A stretch of DNA of 64,000 bases, from positions 1-64,000 of the forward strand of contig RSEE01000145.1 of NCBI GenBank assembly GCA_003971905.1, given 5' to 3'. Made by a program: the position numbers and the translations under genes. The DNA comes from Moniliella sp. 'wahieum' (lineage: Eukaryota > Basidiomycota > Moniliellomycetes > Moniliellales > Moniliellaceae). The notes below the pieces were generated by a model. It worked only from the letters and a program-made list of their open reading frames with translations, was not told the origin of the DNA and did no database searches. This document shows positions 44,701 to 57,238 of this stretch, piece by piece. Each line of letters starts with the position of its first letter. Position 1 is the stretch's first letter.

Positions 44701-47700
44701 GAAGCGGAGGCTTGGGCGGTACACTCGAGGCAGTGGGGAGGAGAGAGCGTGCACGTGCGGGTCGATAGCATCCGATTCCCGCGCACATCCGGCCCAGCGG
44801 ATCACCAGCTGACGCCTGTCGGGAAGGGACCGCCGGGCCGAACCTCGGACGAATGTCGGAGACGGAATCGACTTGCTGGATTTGGAGCGAGCTGGCGACG
44901 CGATTGCACTCGGCCCGGGGGCGACATATGACCAGTCGTAGCTTCAGCCGCTAGGGCAGCACTGTGAGCTGCATCGGCGAGGTTTGACGAGCGATCTCTT
45001 GCGCTGTGGGTCTGGCATGGACCTGAACCCATGTTGAGGTCTGTGATCGTCTGCCTAGCCACCGCCATTCTTCCGCCCGACGAGAGAGCGTCGGCGGACA
45101 ACCAATGGTTCATCTCTCTGCAACCCCGACCAGTTCACCGTACCGCTCTTGTTGCTTTTTTGCCAGTTGAGCGTAGTGACCAGCAGGGGCCGCAGACGGT
45201 GCATCCGTCTCGTCGGGGATGGCGGCTTGGTCTGGCTCAGTAAAGTATCGGTCCCCCTTCTCGGTACCCGGGCTCTAGCGGTAGCCCGCTTGCTTCGGAA
45301 GTATCTTCAACTCGACCGCAGGACGTCTCGCATTCTCAGGCGGCGTATCCAGGGCAGCATGGACAACGTCCGATACAGATCAGCTTGGGACCGTTCCAGC
45401 ATTACTTTCGAATGGCCGTGCAAAGGGGAACGTGAGCCCGTAGAAACCGGCATTGCTCCACTCTTTGATGGTGGGGAAGATGGGGCAATCATAGATGGTG
45501 CCCGAGCCGTAGCTTCAGAGAGAGCCTTCGCCTCCGAAGCTACCTGAACCGATCGGGCCTGGATCGAAGAAGCCTCTGAGGCGGGAGGAGAAGGCTGAGG
45601 ACACCTTAGATGAGGAAGTCCCGAATGAGGAAGCCTTGGTCGAAGGAGCACTCGTCGAGGGAAGCCGTGTCTGAAGGGACTTTGGTTGAGAAAGGTTTCC
45701 ACCAGCGCATCAGTTTCCGGATGGATGAAGATGCGTGTCGACCACGGATGCAGCTTTGATCGGAGCAGCTGTTTGAACCGGGCTGGGGGAATCAGCTGGA
45801 GGCAGCGAACTGTCCAAACCGGCGGTGTAATAATCACGCGATTCCCAGTCGCTTGATCTTCACGCTCGTTCCCAGCTGCGGAGGCATATCTTTATCAAGG
45901 TTTTCGCCTCCGTCCTGCAGCTGTGAGAAGGCTCGGCAACACACGCTTTGCCTCGTCAGAAAGAGAAGAATAGGGTGAATCAACAGCATCCCCCGCTTTA
46001 AGCTCATCCCCAGCATCATCTTCCATCACAGCGGGCAAGGTTGGGGAACGTGGGTCTCGGTCTATCCGAGCCAGCTTCTTCTCCCCAGCAAGGGAATCCG
46101 TCTCGGTCCCTCGCCCAGGTTCGCTTGGTGCGTAGTCTGAGAGCTCGGCTTCGGGGTGGGCCGGTGGAGCCAGAGTGGCTGGAGGATCAGCTTCCTTTTT
46201 CGTTGGCTTGCTTGCTGTTTGAACCGACGCACCAGGTACCGACCGGGCCTCGGACCCCTCAGGTTCCAAGCTTGGCTCATGAGATGCCAAGGCAGGATGA
46301 AGGGTGTGGGGGTTCGCAAGCCCCCGAGAGGAAGAATCTCCTGGTGCGATGTTTCCTTCATTGGGAGTCGCATCAGCTTTCTCTTTTCGTCGGAATCCGG
46401 CTCCACGTCGGCCTGACCGTCCCAAAATTCCTTGGCAGTCCCAATGTACGGAGCATCCTCTTCGTTTGATCGCCATCGTCAGAAGGACTTTCTGCCTTGT
46501 CGGCACTCTGGACATCCAGATCACGAGGTTCTTCAGGTTCCTCGCCCTTTCCGTCCTCGACTGGCGAAGTAGAGAGGAACGACACGGGCCTGATGGGTCC
46601 GTACCGGCGCCAACTTGAGAGGCGGGAATGCCGCGAACTTCCCTGACGTGATGGCACAGCGGAGCCTGGTTCCAACGGGAGCCCACGATCAGTCCCAGGA
46701 GCAGGTGCACGGGCAGAACCGGACGCTTCTGCAGGCAGATCACGCGTCTTTGTGGGAGGCGTCAGACCTGGCAGGTAAGCAATGGGATGCGGGTCGGCCG
46801 TACCAAAAGAACGGTTCCGATCTTCTCCGGCAGCTCGTCCGCCAACTTGAACTGGCCCGTGGACGCAGGTCACGTAGAGTCTGGGGCACCATTCCTCAGG
46901 CGCAGGTTCGCGTGCCTCTGCACCGGCGCTTCGTCATCGGAGGGCAACGTCCGCGCCGTTGCACGTGAGGGCGCTGGGCCTGTTGTGTGCCCCCGTTCTT
47001 CTGCCTCATCGGATGGGCCCGACCCCCGACCGGCGTCCGACACAGATTCGGGGGGCAACGAACGATTTCCAACCGTCCCAGCAGGTAGGGGCTCAACTGA
47101 CCTAACGTCCGTCCCAGGTCCAGGAGGGGTCGCATGGCCACTCGAAAACAGAGACCTGGAGTGACAGCTTGTCAGTCAAGAGGCTCAACACTGGAGTATT
47201 TATAGTAAAGACGTACTTGGCCGGGTCCATCAGCACGCTTCGTGGTGTCCCATTTTCGCCAGCTGGATGTGGAGGTGGGTAGGTCGCGATCCCTGGATCG
47301 AGACCCCCAACAAACTGGTCGGGATGGTGCCGAGGTAAGGCCGTGTCAGTGGGAGGCGGCTCCGCTTCAGCTGCATCGGCGGTGGACAGTGGCGCAGGCG
47401 CAGGTGCATCCTCAAAACCAGTTGCTGTTGTTGGCCCAGGTACAGAGGACGGGCCCTGAGGCGGCAAATCACGCTCTTGCCAAGATACCTCTGTCGGGGG
47501 ATTGATACTTGGAGGGGCAATGTGATGCGACGCAATGGTCGTAGGGGCGGCGGGGACGGTGTGGTAAGCACTGTAGGTGTCGAAAGGCGTAGATCCACTC
47601 TGGGGGGGTGCGACGGCCGTGTGGAAGGTACTAGGAGGAGGGTTGTAGCCCAATTCGGGCACAACCGATTGCATACCGGGAGGTCGACTGATCCCTTGTA

Positions 47701-50700
47701 GCCATGGTCCGGCAGCAGTCTGGGGGAGGGGGCGGGACAAGATGGATCTGGGACGCACATCGCGCCCGTGCTCTCCGTTCGGCTCGACAGCGGCCGGATA
47801 AGTTGAAGGGCGCATGAGGATGCTGACTGGACGGACGGGTGGGCTGCCAAGGCCGGTAGCGGGAGGGGCAGGATGGAAACTGCTGAGGGCACGCGCCTCT
47901 TCTGGCGCCCGAGGATCAGGCAAGGGGTGCACCGCGGCTGAGGCCTCGGTGGCGCGGTCGCCCAACGACGGCTCGTTTGAAGGAGGCAGCGGCACATCCT
48001 TCGCCTCCACCGTATGGGGCACAGAGTGGGACAACGGGGACCCCGGCACGGTGGGCCAGCGGCCAGAGGGGGCTGGTACCCTGGACCGCTCGCTAAGCGG
48101 CACACGGTACCGGGAACCCACTTGACTGGCACTGTCCGTTGGGTAAATGTCGGTCGAGGCTGCACTGCGCATACTCTCGTTGCGCTGCAAGCCAAGGGGA
48201 GGGGAGTGTATTGGAGGATCCTCTTGTGGTTGTGGAGGGTGTTGGGACTTGTGCGATACGGGAAGGGAAAAGGATGAAGCCCCCATGTTTGCTTCAACAC
48301 GATCAGGTTGAGCTACTTCCCCCGACAGGCGCCGACGAGCTGAATGACCTGCAGAGCCCAGGTCCATCACAGGAGGGTGCCCCGGAAGCGGGTCAGCCGC
48401 ACCAAAGTCGGTGGCCACCACAGGTTGGGCAATTTCGACCGTCGCTCCCGCGCCCGGGGGGTGAGCCCTCCGTCCGGACCGACGGAGCGTATGGGGCGGG
48501 GGGGATCGAAGGTGCTGCAACACTCACCCCACGGTCGCCTAGGGTGCGGACGCTAGGCTGATGGACACCGATCTCTCTCTCTGCCAAGGAGGTCCTCGGT
48601 TGCAACGGAGCAGTACGGTAGAGGGTCGAGGGCGGTGGTAGGGCAGCAGATCGGCTTTCCCCCAGTGATGCAGCGGTCTGTGGTCGTGCGTCCGAGAGGG
48701 CGATCGATCGATAATCGGCCTGCGCAGGAGCGCGAGAAGGAGATTCAGTTTCCGTGTCCACGGGCTCGACGGACTGGGCTACATGGCGCGGATGGTCCAA
48801 AATCGTCTCAGGGCCCAAAGTGGTGGGAACAGAGGAGGCACCGGTGTGGCGCCAACTGCCCATGTCACCGTCGCTTCCTAATGCCTCAGATACTCGCGAT
48901 GGGGGTCGTACGGCACCGGGTTGAGGCGAGATGGTCACTGCAGTTGAGGGACCTGCCGAACCCATCACCGACACGTGGGCCGGCTTCACCGTCTCATCCG
49001 ATCCGTCCGACGTCACTGTCGCCGGCGTCAGGACGCGAGACGGTTCGGGAAGTGGGGCAGGCGCCAATAACGACGGGAAGGGGGAAAGTGCTCGCGAAGC
49101 TCGCAGTCCTGGGTGGAATGCAGGCTGGGGAGCAGACGGGATCTCACGTGGCTCATCCAACATCGACATGCCAAAGGACGACTTGGGTGCACGGGACAGA
49201 CGCGGAGACGCACTACCATGGTCGACTCCCGCTGGCCAAGCTCCAAAGGGAGTCTCCTCCAGCTCCGACATGCCCAATGTGGAGGCACGGCCAGGAAGAC
49301 TGCTGAGAAACGAGCGTGCCCGGGTAGGAGGGGAGACGCCGATAGGTAGGTCGGCCAAACGGTTGAAGGGGCAGATCCTGGCCGTGGGGCACGATGCACA
49401 GCCCCAGCATCTTGCCACTCTGGCTCAGTCAGAAGAGAGGCACCCCCCATCACCGTAGGGGCATCCTGTCTCATGTGCAGTTCCGAAGCAGCACGGTCGG
49501 TACCCCACCTGTTGGCATCAGATATCGACGACGCGCCCAACAAAGAAGTAGCACCCAGCATCGACCGTGGTGCAGCCCGACGTTCTGAACTGCAAGCAGG
49601 GGATGAACTGACCATGGATCCAGCGCCTAGAACTGACGGAGAGCCGATACCATAATGAACGGCATTCCAACGAGGCGACTCTGATTCATGAGAATCGACA
49701 TCGGAACCTGGACTGGCGCCCAGGACAGTTGAAGCACCCCCCCAGAGGTACTGCGGACGATGGTAAACACTCCGCGCCTTTGCAGACGGAATAGGACTGA
49801 ACCCCATGACCGATGCAGGGGCCGAAACGGGGGAAGCATCAGGGAGCGGACGCGGAGAAGAGACAGTGGGAGAAAGATCGTTGATGCTGATTGTCGATTT
49901 GGCACAGCAGAGAGAGCTGGAGGAGCGTTGCGAGCCGCGGGTAGGGGATGAGCATGTCCTCCATCGAGGATGCACCTAGCACCGTGGATGGGGCATGGCG
50001 GAACCCCATGGCTGAGGCCGGAGCCGACACAGGCGCGGCGTCAGAGGAAGCTCGTCCCGAAAAAGCCGTGAAGGGTAGGTCGTTGGTACTTATTGTCGAC
50101 CGCGGGAGAAGGGTAGGCGCAGGCGTGGGCCCCCTCATCGTGTCAGGTAAATGGGCCGTCTCCAGAGACGATGCGGCTCCAAGGACAGTGGAGGTACGTC
50201 CTGTTGGAAACTGAGCATATTCAGCGATAGGTCGCGTCTCAAAAAAGGAACATAACTAAAGCCCATTGCCGAGGAAGAAGACGCGACAGGTTGCGCCACA
50301 GAGGACGTCGGACTCGATGAAAATGCGGCAAGAGGAAGGTCGCGGATGCTCACAGTTGACCCCGCCACAAGTCGCGGCGGGAAGCGTGGCAAGGCCTTTT
50401 CCAACTTCGGGCACATGCTCCATGCCCACTGATGATGCAGGCCCCGAGACGCTGCCAGGGAGGCGGGAACGGTAGGTCGTGCTAGGAAGCCTGCTGCTTT
50501 CAGAATGCAGCCCGCCTGCGAGCGTGGACGCCCCCGTGCCCGGCTTGGGGTCGATAGCGGTGTGAGGCAACTCCCTTTGCATCCCGGTTGCATCACCTAA
50601 TCTGGGTCCCATGGCGAGGGCACTTGCGCGCATATCTGGAATCATCGCGGGAGACAGAGGGTCGTGCGTAGGTACATTCGTCAGTCCCATGACCGATCTT

Positions 50701-52300
50701 GTTTCCTCCGCCGCCATCGGCGGACTGAGGGAGCTCGCTAACTCCTTTTCGGGTAACGGTGGCAGGCCCAAGGTTGAACCAGCCTCCATTGTACTTTGGG
50801 GGACGGCGGGGGTGGAATAAGGTCGATCGGATGATGGCAAGAAGGTGACACCGAGCTCAGATGCAGGGCTCGTCACAGAGTGAGGTGCACGAGGCCGATC
50901 TGCCGCTGCCACCATCTGTGGTCCACCAAGAGTCGACTCGGGACCAAGAACGGTGCGGGGTGCAGCAGGAGTCGATGGTATGCTTTCCTCTGCGCCCACA
51001 GGAGCGCTGCCTACTCTTGCCTCTTCTGGTTCGGGAAGTTGGGGTAGGCCCAAGGTTGAGCCAGCCTCCACCGTACTCTGTGGAACGGGGGGGTGCTGGG
51101 AGGATTGGATGAGGGTAAGAAGGAAGCGCCTCTGTCAGATGCAGGTCTCCTCACAGAGTAAGGGGGGCGCGCCGGTCCCTCTCCTGCCTCGGCTTGTGGC
51201 CTACGCTGAATCGACTCCTGAATGACAAGGGGGTGGGGTCTTTCCGGCACATCGAGGGAAGGCGCAGCCACACGAGAAGTTCCACGTTGTCCCAAAGTCC
51301 TGCGATAGGTAGGGTGGTTAGTAGAAGCAGGCAGGGGAGAGAGCACAACATACTCAGAAGCTAGGTGAGAGGAATGGGGCGAGTCCCGTTGCGGGGTAGC
51401 AGACCGATGGCGTGGCGCAACAGACCCGTGCACTGTCCGCTCCGAGCTCGAGGTTGTCTGCTGTTCAAACATGCTAATCAAGTTGCGCGTTGAAGAGGGC
51501 GCAGGGCTTGCCCGCACCGGGCTCGAGGGCGGCGGAAGTGACTTGGAATTGGAATTGGAATTGGAGTTGGAGTTGGAGTTGGAAGGAACTGATCGACTGG
51601 GAGAAGATGGTACTGTACGCTCACGTCTGGGACTGGGGCTCGTCAGGCGCTGAATCGTCTCAGCCACCGTACCGGCGCGAAGGGTGTTTGCGGTGGGCGA
51701 CCTACTCGCACGCGAATGGTGAGACTCATGGGGGGACGAGCGCTCGCGAACCTGTGCATCTCGTGTGAGAAGGAGGGGTGTGCCTTGCCTTACGGTCGAG
51801 CCGGACGGCGAGCGATGGGGCGTAGAGGAACCCCTAGGGCACGGGGACTCGCTCGGCACGTTCACCTTCCAAGAGCCAACAGGGCTGTGTCTTCCCGCCC
51901 GCGAGGGGGTGCGGGCATCAAAGAAAGCAGGAGTGGCAGGCGAGGGTTGGCGAGATACAGAAGGCGATGCTGCGGAGACATTCGGGAGGGCCGACAGCTC
52001 GGCAGAGAGGTCAGAGCCGATCGGGCGTGTTGATAGAGCTCGAGGGCTGCGGGCACGGATGGACTCGGGTGACCGCGTCGACGAGGAAGCCGATGAGGGA
52101 GCCGATGCGGGAGGCAAAACACGGTGGGCTGCAGTGGAAGAGGCGCTGGACGTGGGGCTGGGCGGGAGTGGGAGGCGTGTGGGCGACAGAGGCTGAGCCC
52201 AAGGGGATGCGGGGCGGGCGGGGGCGGGGAGGCCATGCGGGGATATGTGTGCTGGGGCGTGTGAAGCGGGAGAAGACGAGGAGGCCGCGGCGCAGGCCAT
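41726..52300 (-). CDS. giant low-complexity and coiled-coil protein (~3,400 residues), unrecognised
   Basis: Minus-strand coding sequence can be followed almost without gap from ATG 52300 (MACAAASSSSPASHAPAHIS) to a stop at 41726. Residue bias is Ser/Pro/Ala with phosphosite-like SPxR and RSxS. The N-terminal third has an Asn-Ser dipeptide run and phrases repeated with variation: STLGLPPLPE-type, TISINDLP-type, SAPASAMGFS-type, STVLGAS-type. A clean 61-nt intron is at 47156-47216 and two more at 42641-42697 (57 nt) and 42503-42561 (59 nt), all with GT...AG and matching phase. Between 43200 and 42230 it encodes an Ala/Lys/Glu coiled coil (KAKAEEEAAAKAEADKKAAT), MAKAMEAILQDMMSGRANKA, then LMNQLLQQQHVHHDEVVGAV, EVLRMFEEVGRIRESKRSVE and a Pro-rich tail. 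The introns and long helix show it is a real gene. Many frame changes exist. It could be two adjacent genes. Confidence 0.6.
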
Positions 52301-52601
52301 GCGCGGGCAACGAAGGAGGAAGCGCGCGCGCAGGAAGAGGTGGTGGGAGCAGCGCGGCGCTGAAGCGCAGGAGAAGGTGGGGCAGCACGAGAGGAGCGCC
52401 ACCGCCAACACAGACAACGACGGACGGCAAAAAGAAGGATTAGGCCTTAGGCGGATGCGGCCAGAGTGCGGCCCGTGCCCAGCACCTCCGCCAGCACGCT
52501 GAGCACGCTGCCCAGCGTGATCGGCAGGACGCAGTTGTGGGTGACGCCAACCTGTAACACGCGGCTCCCGCCTGCTCCCGCCTGCTCCAGCGGGCTGCTG
52601 G
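52301..52601 (-). other. short coding-like fragment ending at the element insertion site
   Basis: Minus strand 52599-52447 is open for 51 codons to TAA and reads LQVGVTHNCVLPITLGSVLS then VLAEVLGTGRTLAASA, of ordinary protein composition with a hydrophobic core. GTGTTACAG before GTTGGCG could be a splice acceptor. If the 5.8-kb array and one GCTGG copy are removed, the frame continues to about 58465. It may be an exon of a gene disrupted by the array or the 5' part of the giant gene. Family unknown. Confidence 0.3.
52597..52601. other. target-site duplication, left copy (GCTGG)
   Basis: GCTGG directly before the element end at 52602, repeated directly after its other end at 58398-58402. Confidence 0.85.
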
Positions 52602-52832
52602 TGTTGGCCTAGGGAGCCGGACGGGCAGAAGGATGAGGAGAAGGTGATGGATTGGAGCCAGAGTTGGGTCTGGGTACAGAGGCATCTATATAGGAGGCTG
52701 GACTAGGCACAGGGACAGTGAGTCACACAGGAGAGAGTGCAGGGCACAGGGACAGTGACACGCAGGGACGTCAGCGTGGAAGCCGATGGAACCGAGGCGA
52801 ACCTGGTCTACCGACTGGGAGCCAGAGGATCA
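52602..52832 (-). repeat. LTR 1 of the TRIM-like array
   Basis: 231 bp; its outer end is the 3' end of the LTR (CCAACA on the minus strand). The other minus-sense LTRs are 53763-53993, 54924-55154 and 56085-56315. On the minus strand each has CTATATAGATGCC as a likely TATA box. Confidence 0.9.
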
Positions 52833-53565
52833 CAGTCAACACCCCCGCTGGCCAGGGAACCCGGAGACATCGGTTGTGGGATGAGCTCCTGCCAGTGGAT
52901 GTAGAGAGGGGAGGACTTGAGTGGCAACCGGGACGAATGGCCTGGAGTTGTGCATGGCCACACGACTGGCCTACACCCCCGCTGTCCAGGATGACACCTG
53001 AACGAGCCGAGCGCTTGTGGTTGGTGTATTGTGCGACCGCCAGATGCTTGTAGAAGTCTTAGAAGTAAAAGTAGTAGGGGTTGCGCCCCGAAGCGATTTG
53101 GTGGGCAAAAGTAAAAAGCACCAGTTATAGGTGTAGTGAAAGAAAATTGGAAACTTGGAGTAAATGCGGTCCAAGGTCGTTTGGCATCAAAATTGGATGC
53201 GTTTGGTAGTTGTTTGGTTCCGCATGCCTGGTGCCAGTGGGGTCCATTGGGCATGGGAAATGAACGGGCGCTATGCGTCAACCGTCTTGATCTGTTTGGG
53301 TTCTCTTTGTTGTTGAAAAAGAGGAGTGGAAGAAGTTGGGTGACCACCCCCCCCCATCCTTTCCCCAGGTGCCCCGGATGAATTGGCAATCCGGGGCGTG
53401 TAGCCGTGGGTGGGGCACTTGATGAGCAGCCACCCCCGCTTTCTGCGATTCGCCTGCGCCGTTTTGTCGTTGGAGGAATTTCGTCTCGTTGACGATACCC
53501 GACACGTTTTGTTCCGTCGTGTGTTGTCCCTAAAAATCATTGCCCCATCTGTGGGGGACGAGTGT

Positions 53566-53640
53566 GCCGATTGTGGCGGTAGTATGCCGATTGTGGCGGT
53601 AGTATGCCGATTGTGGCGGTAAGGTGCCGATTGTGGCGGT
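53566..53640. repeat. 20-bp minisatellite inside the element's internal region
   Basis: Four copies of GCCGATTGTGGCGGTAGTAT-type units, present in every element copy (54727-54801, 55888-55962, 56605-56679 and, reversed, about 57359-57434). It is not coding in any consistent way. Confidence 0.9.
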
Positions 53641-56600
53641 GGTGTTGTTGGGCGGGAGGACGGGTGTGTCTTGTGGGCTTGGCGGCTTAGCTTGGGCTTG
53701 TAGGCTTGGGGGTGGGCTTGCTTGAAGAGCGCTCCCCTTCCGGGGGGATCAGATTGTAGCTCTGTTGGCCTAGGGAGCCGGACGGGCAGAAGGATGAGGA
53801 GAAGGTGATGGATTGGAGCCAGAGTTGGGTCTGGGTACAGAGGCATCTATATAGGAGGCTGGACTAGGCACAGGGACAGTGAGTCACACAGGAGAGAGTG
53901 CAGGGCACAGGGACAGTGACACGCAGGGACGTCAGCGTGGAAGCCGATGGAACCGAGGCGAACCTGGTCTACCGACTGGGAGCCAGAGGATCACAGTCAA
54001 CACCCCCGCTGGCCAGGGAACCCGGAGACATCGGTTGTGGGATGAGCTCCTGCCAGTGGATGTAGAGAGGGGAGGACTTGAGTGGCAACCGGGACGAATG
54101 GCCTGGAGTTGTGCATGGCCACACGACTGGCCTACACCCCCGCTGTCCAGGATGACACCTGAACGAGCCGAGCGCTTGTGGTTGGTGTATTGTGCGACCG
54201 CCAGATGCTTGTAGAAGTCTTAGAAGTAAAAGTAGTAGGGGTTGCGCCCCGAAGCGATTTGGTGGGCAAAAGTAAAAAGCACCAGTTATAGGTGTAGTGA
54301 AAGAAAATTGGAAACTTGGAGTAAATGCGGTCCAAGGTCGTTTGGCATCAAAATTGGATGCGTTTGGTAGTTGTTTGGTTCCGCATGCCTGGTGCCAGTG
54401 GGGTCCATTGGGCATGGGAAATGAACGGGCGCTATGCGTCAACCGTCTTGATCTGTTTGGGTTCTCTTTGTTGTTGAAAAAGAGGAGTGGAAGAAGTTGG
54501 GTGACCACCCCCCCCCATCCTTTCCCCAGGTGCCCCGGATGAATTGGCAATCCGGGGCGTGTAGCCGTGGGTGGGGCACTTGATGAGCAGCCACCCCCGC
54601 TTTCTGCGATTCGCCTGCGCCGTTTTGTCGTTGGAGGAATTTCGTCTCGTTGACGATACCCGACACGTTTTGTTCCGTCGTGTGTTGTCCCTAAAAATCA
54701 TTGCCCCATCTGTGGGGGACGAGTGTGCCGATTGTGGCGGTAGTATGCCGATTGTGGCGGTAGTATGCCGATTGTGGCGGTAAGGTGCCGATTGTGGCGG
54801 TGGTGTTGTTGGGCGGGAGGACGGGTGTGTCTTGTGGGCTTGGCGGCTTAGCTTGGGCTTGTAGGCTTGGGGGTGGGCTTGCTTGAAGAGCGCTCCCCTT
54901 CCGGGGGGATCAGATTGTAGCTCTGTTGGCCTAGGGAGCCGGACGGGCAGAAGGATGAGGAGAAGGTGATGGATTGGAGCCAGAGTTGGGTCTGGGTACA
55001 GAGGCATCTATATAGGAGGCTGGACTAGGCACAGGGACAGTGAGTCACACAGGAGAGAGTGCAGGGCACAGGGACAGTGACACGCAGGGACGTCAGCGTG
55101 GAAGCCGATGGAACCGAGGCGAACCTGGTCTACCGACTGGGAGCCAGAGGATCACAGTCAACACCCCCGCTGGCCAGGGAACCCGGAGACATCGGTTGTG
55201 GGATGAGCTCCTGCCAGTGGATGTAGAGAGGGGAGGACTTGAGTGGCAACCGGGACGAATGGCCTGGAGTTGTGCATGGCCACACGACTGGCCTACACCC
55301 CCGCTGTCCAGGATGACACCTGAACGAGCCGAGCGCTTGTGGTTGGTGTATTGTGCGACCGCCAGATGCTTGTAGAAGTCTTAGAAGTAAAAGTAGTAGG
55401 GGTTGCGCCCCGAAGCGATTTGGTGGGCAAAAGTAAAAAGCACCAGTTATAGGTGTAGTGAAAGAAAATTGGAAACTTGGAGTAAATGCGGTCCAAGGTC
55501 GTTTGGCATCAAAATTGGATGCGTTTGGTAGTTGTTTGGTTCCGCATGCCTGGTGCCAGTGGGGTCCATTGGGCATGGGAAATGAACGGGCGCTATGCGT
55601 CAACCGTCTTGATCTGTTTGGGTTCTCTTTGTTGTTGAAAAAGAGGAGTGGAAGAAGTTGGGTGACCACCCCCCCCCATCCTTTCCCCAGGTGCCCCGGA
55701 TGAATTGGCAATCCGGGGCGTGTAGCCGTGGGTGGGGCACTTGATGAGCAGCCACCCCCGCTTTCTGCGATTCGCCTGCGCCGTTTTGTCGTTGGAGGAA
55801 TTTCGTCTCGTTGACGATACCCGACACGTTTTGTTCCGTCGTGTGTTGTCCCTAAAAATCATTGCCCCATCTGTGGGGGACGAGTGTGCCGATTGTGGCG
55901 GTAGTATGCCGATTGTGGCGGTAGTATGCCGATTGTGGCGGTAAGGTGCCGATTGTGGCGGTGGTGTTGTTGGGCGGGAGGACGGGTGTGTCTTGTGGGC
56001 TTGGCGGCTTAGCTTGGGCTTGTAGGCTTGGGGGTGGGCTTGCTTGAAGAGCGCTCCCCTTCCGGGGGGATCAGATTGTAGCTCTGTTGGCCTAGGGAGC
56101 CGGACGGGCAGAAGGATGAGGAGAAGGTGATGGATTGGAGCCAGAGTTGGGTCTGGGTACAGAGGCATCTATATAGGAGGCTGGACTAGGCACAGGGACA
56201 GTGAGTCACACAGGAGAGAGTGCAGGGCACAGGGACAGTGACACGCAGGGACGTCAGCGTGGAAGCCGATGGAACCGAGGCGAACCTGGTCTACCGACTG
56301 GGAGCCAGAGGATCACTAACCGTCTTGATCTGTTTGGGTTCTCTTTGTTGTTGAAAAAGAGGAGTGGAAGAAGTTGGGTGACCACCCCCCCCCATCCTTT
56401 CCCCAGGTGCCCCGGATGAATTGGCAATCCGGGGCGTGTAGCCGTGGGTGGGGCACTTGATGAGCAGCCACCCCCGCTTTCTGCGATTCGCCTGCGCCGT
56501 TTTGTCGTTGGAGGAATTTCGTCTCGTTGACGATACCCGACACGTTTTGTTCCGTCGTGTGTTGTCCCTAAAAATCATTGCCCCATCTGTGGGGGACGAG

Positions 56601-56795
56601 TGTGCCGATTGTGGCGGTAGTATGCCGATTGTGGCGGTAGTATGCCGATTGTGGCGGTAAGGTGCCGATTGTGGCGGTGGTGTGTTGGGAGGACGGGTGT
56701 GTCTTGTGGGCTTGGCGGCTTAGCTTGGGCTTGTAGGCTTGGGGGTGGGCTTGCTTGAAGAGCGCTCCCCTTCCGGGGGGATCAGATTGTAACTC

Positions 56796-57238
56796 TGTTG
56801 GCCTAGGGAGCCGGACGGGCAGAAGGATGAGGAGAAGGTGATGGATTGGAGCCAGAGTTGGGTCTGGGTACAGAGGCATCTATATAGGAGGCTGGACTAG
56901 GCACAGGGACAGTGAGTCACACAGGAGAGAGTGCAGGGCACAGGGACAGTGACACGCAGGGACGTCAGCGTGGAAGCCGATGGAACCGAGGCGAACCTGG
57001 TCTACCGTGATCCTCTGGCTCCCAGTCGGTAGACCAGGTTCGCCTCGGTTCCATCGGCTTCCACGCTGACGTCCCTGCGTGTCACTGTCCCTGTGCCCTG
57101 CACTCTCTCCTGTGTGACTCACTGTCCCTGTGCCTAGTCCAGCCTCCTATATAGATGCCTCTGTACCCAGACCCAACTCTGGCTCCAATCCATCACCTTC
57201 TCCTCATCCTTCTGCCCGTCCGGCTCCCTAGGCCAACA
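56796..57238. repeat. 212-bp palindrome at the head-to-head junction
   Basis: 56796-57007 is the reverse complement of 57027-57238, with a 19-bp spacer (TGATCCTCTGGCTCCCAGT) that is the outermost part of the inverted LTR. The left LTR is missing exactly those 19 bases. The two 5' LTRs of oppositely oriented units therefore face each other here. Confidence 0.9.
57008..57238 (+). repeat. inverted full LTR (5' LTR of the plus-sense unit)
   Basis: 231 bp, TGATCCTCTGG...GCCAACA on the plus strand, followed directly by GAGTTACAATC (57239-57249), the candidate primer-binding site. Confidence 0.9.

Noticed and set aside
52808-53846. 193- and 191-residue ORFs repeated in each TRIM-like unit
   Set aside because: They are identical because the DNA is repeated. 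They resemble no gag, pol or other family, run into the LTR, and overlap each other on the same strand. I regard the element as non-coding.
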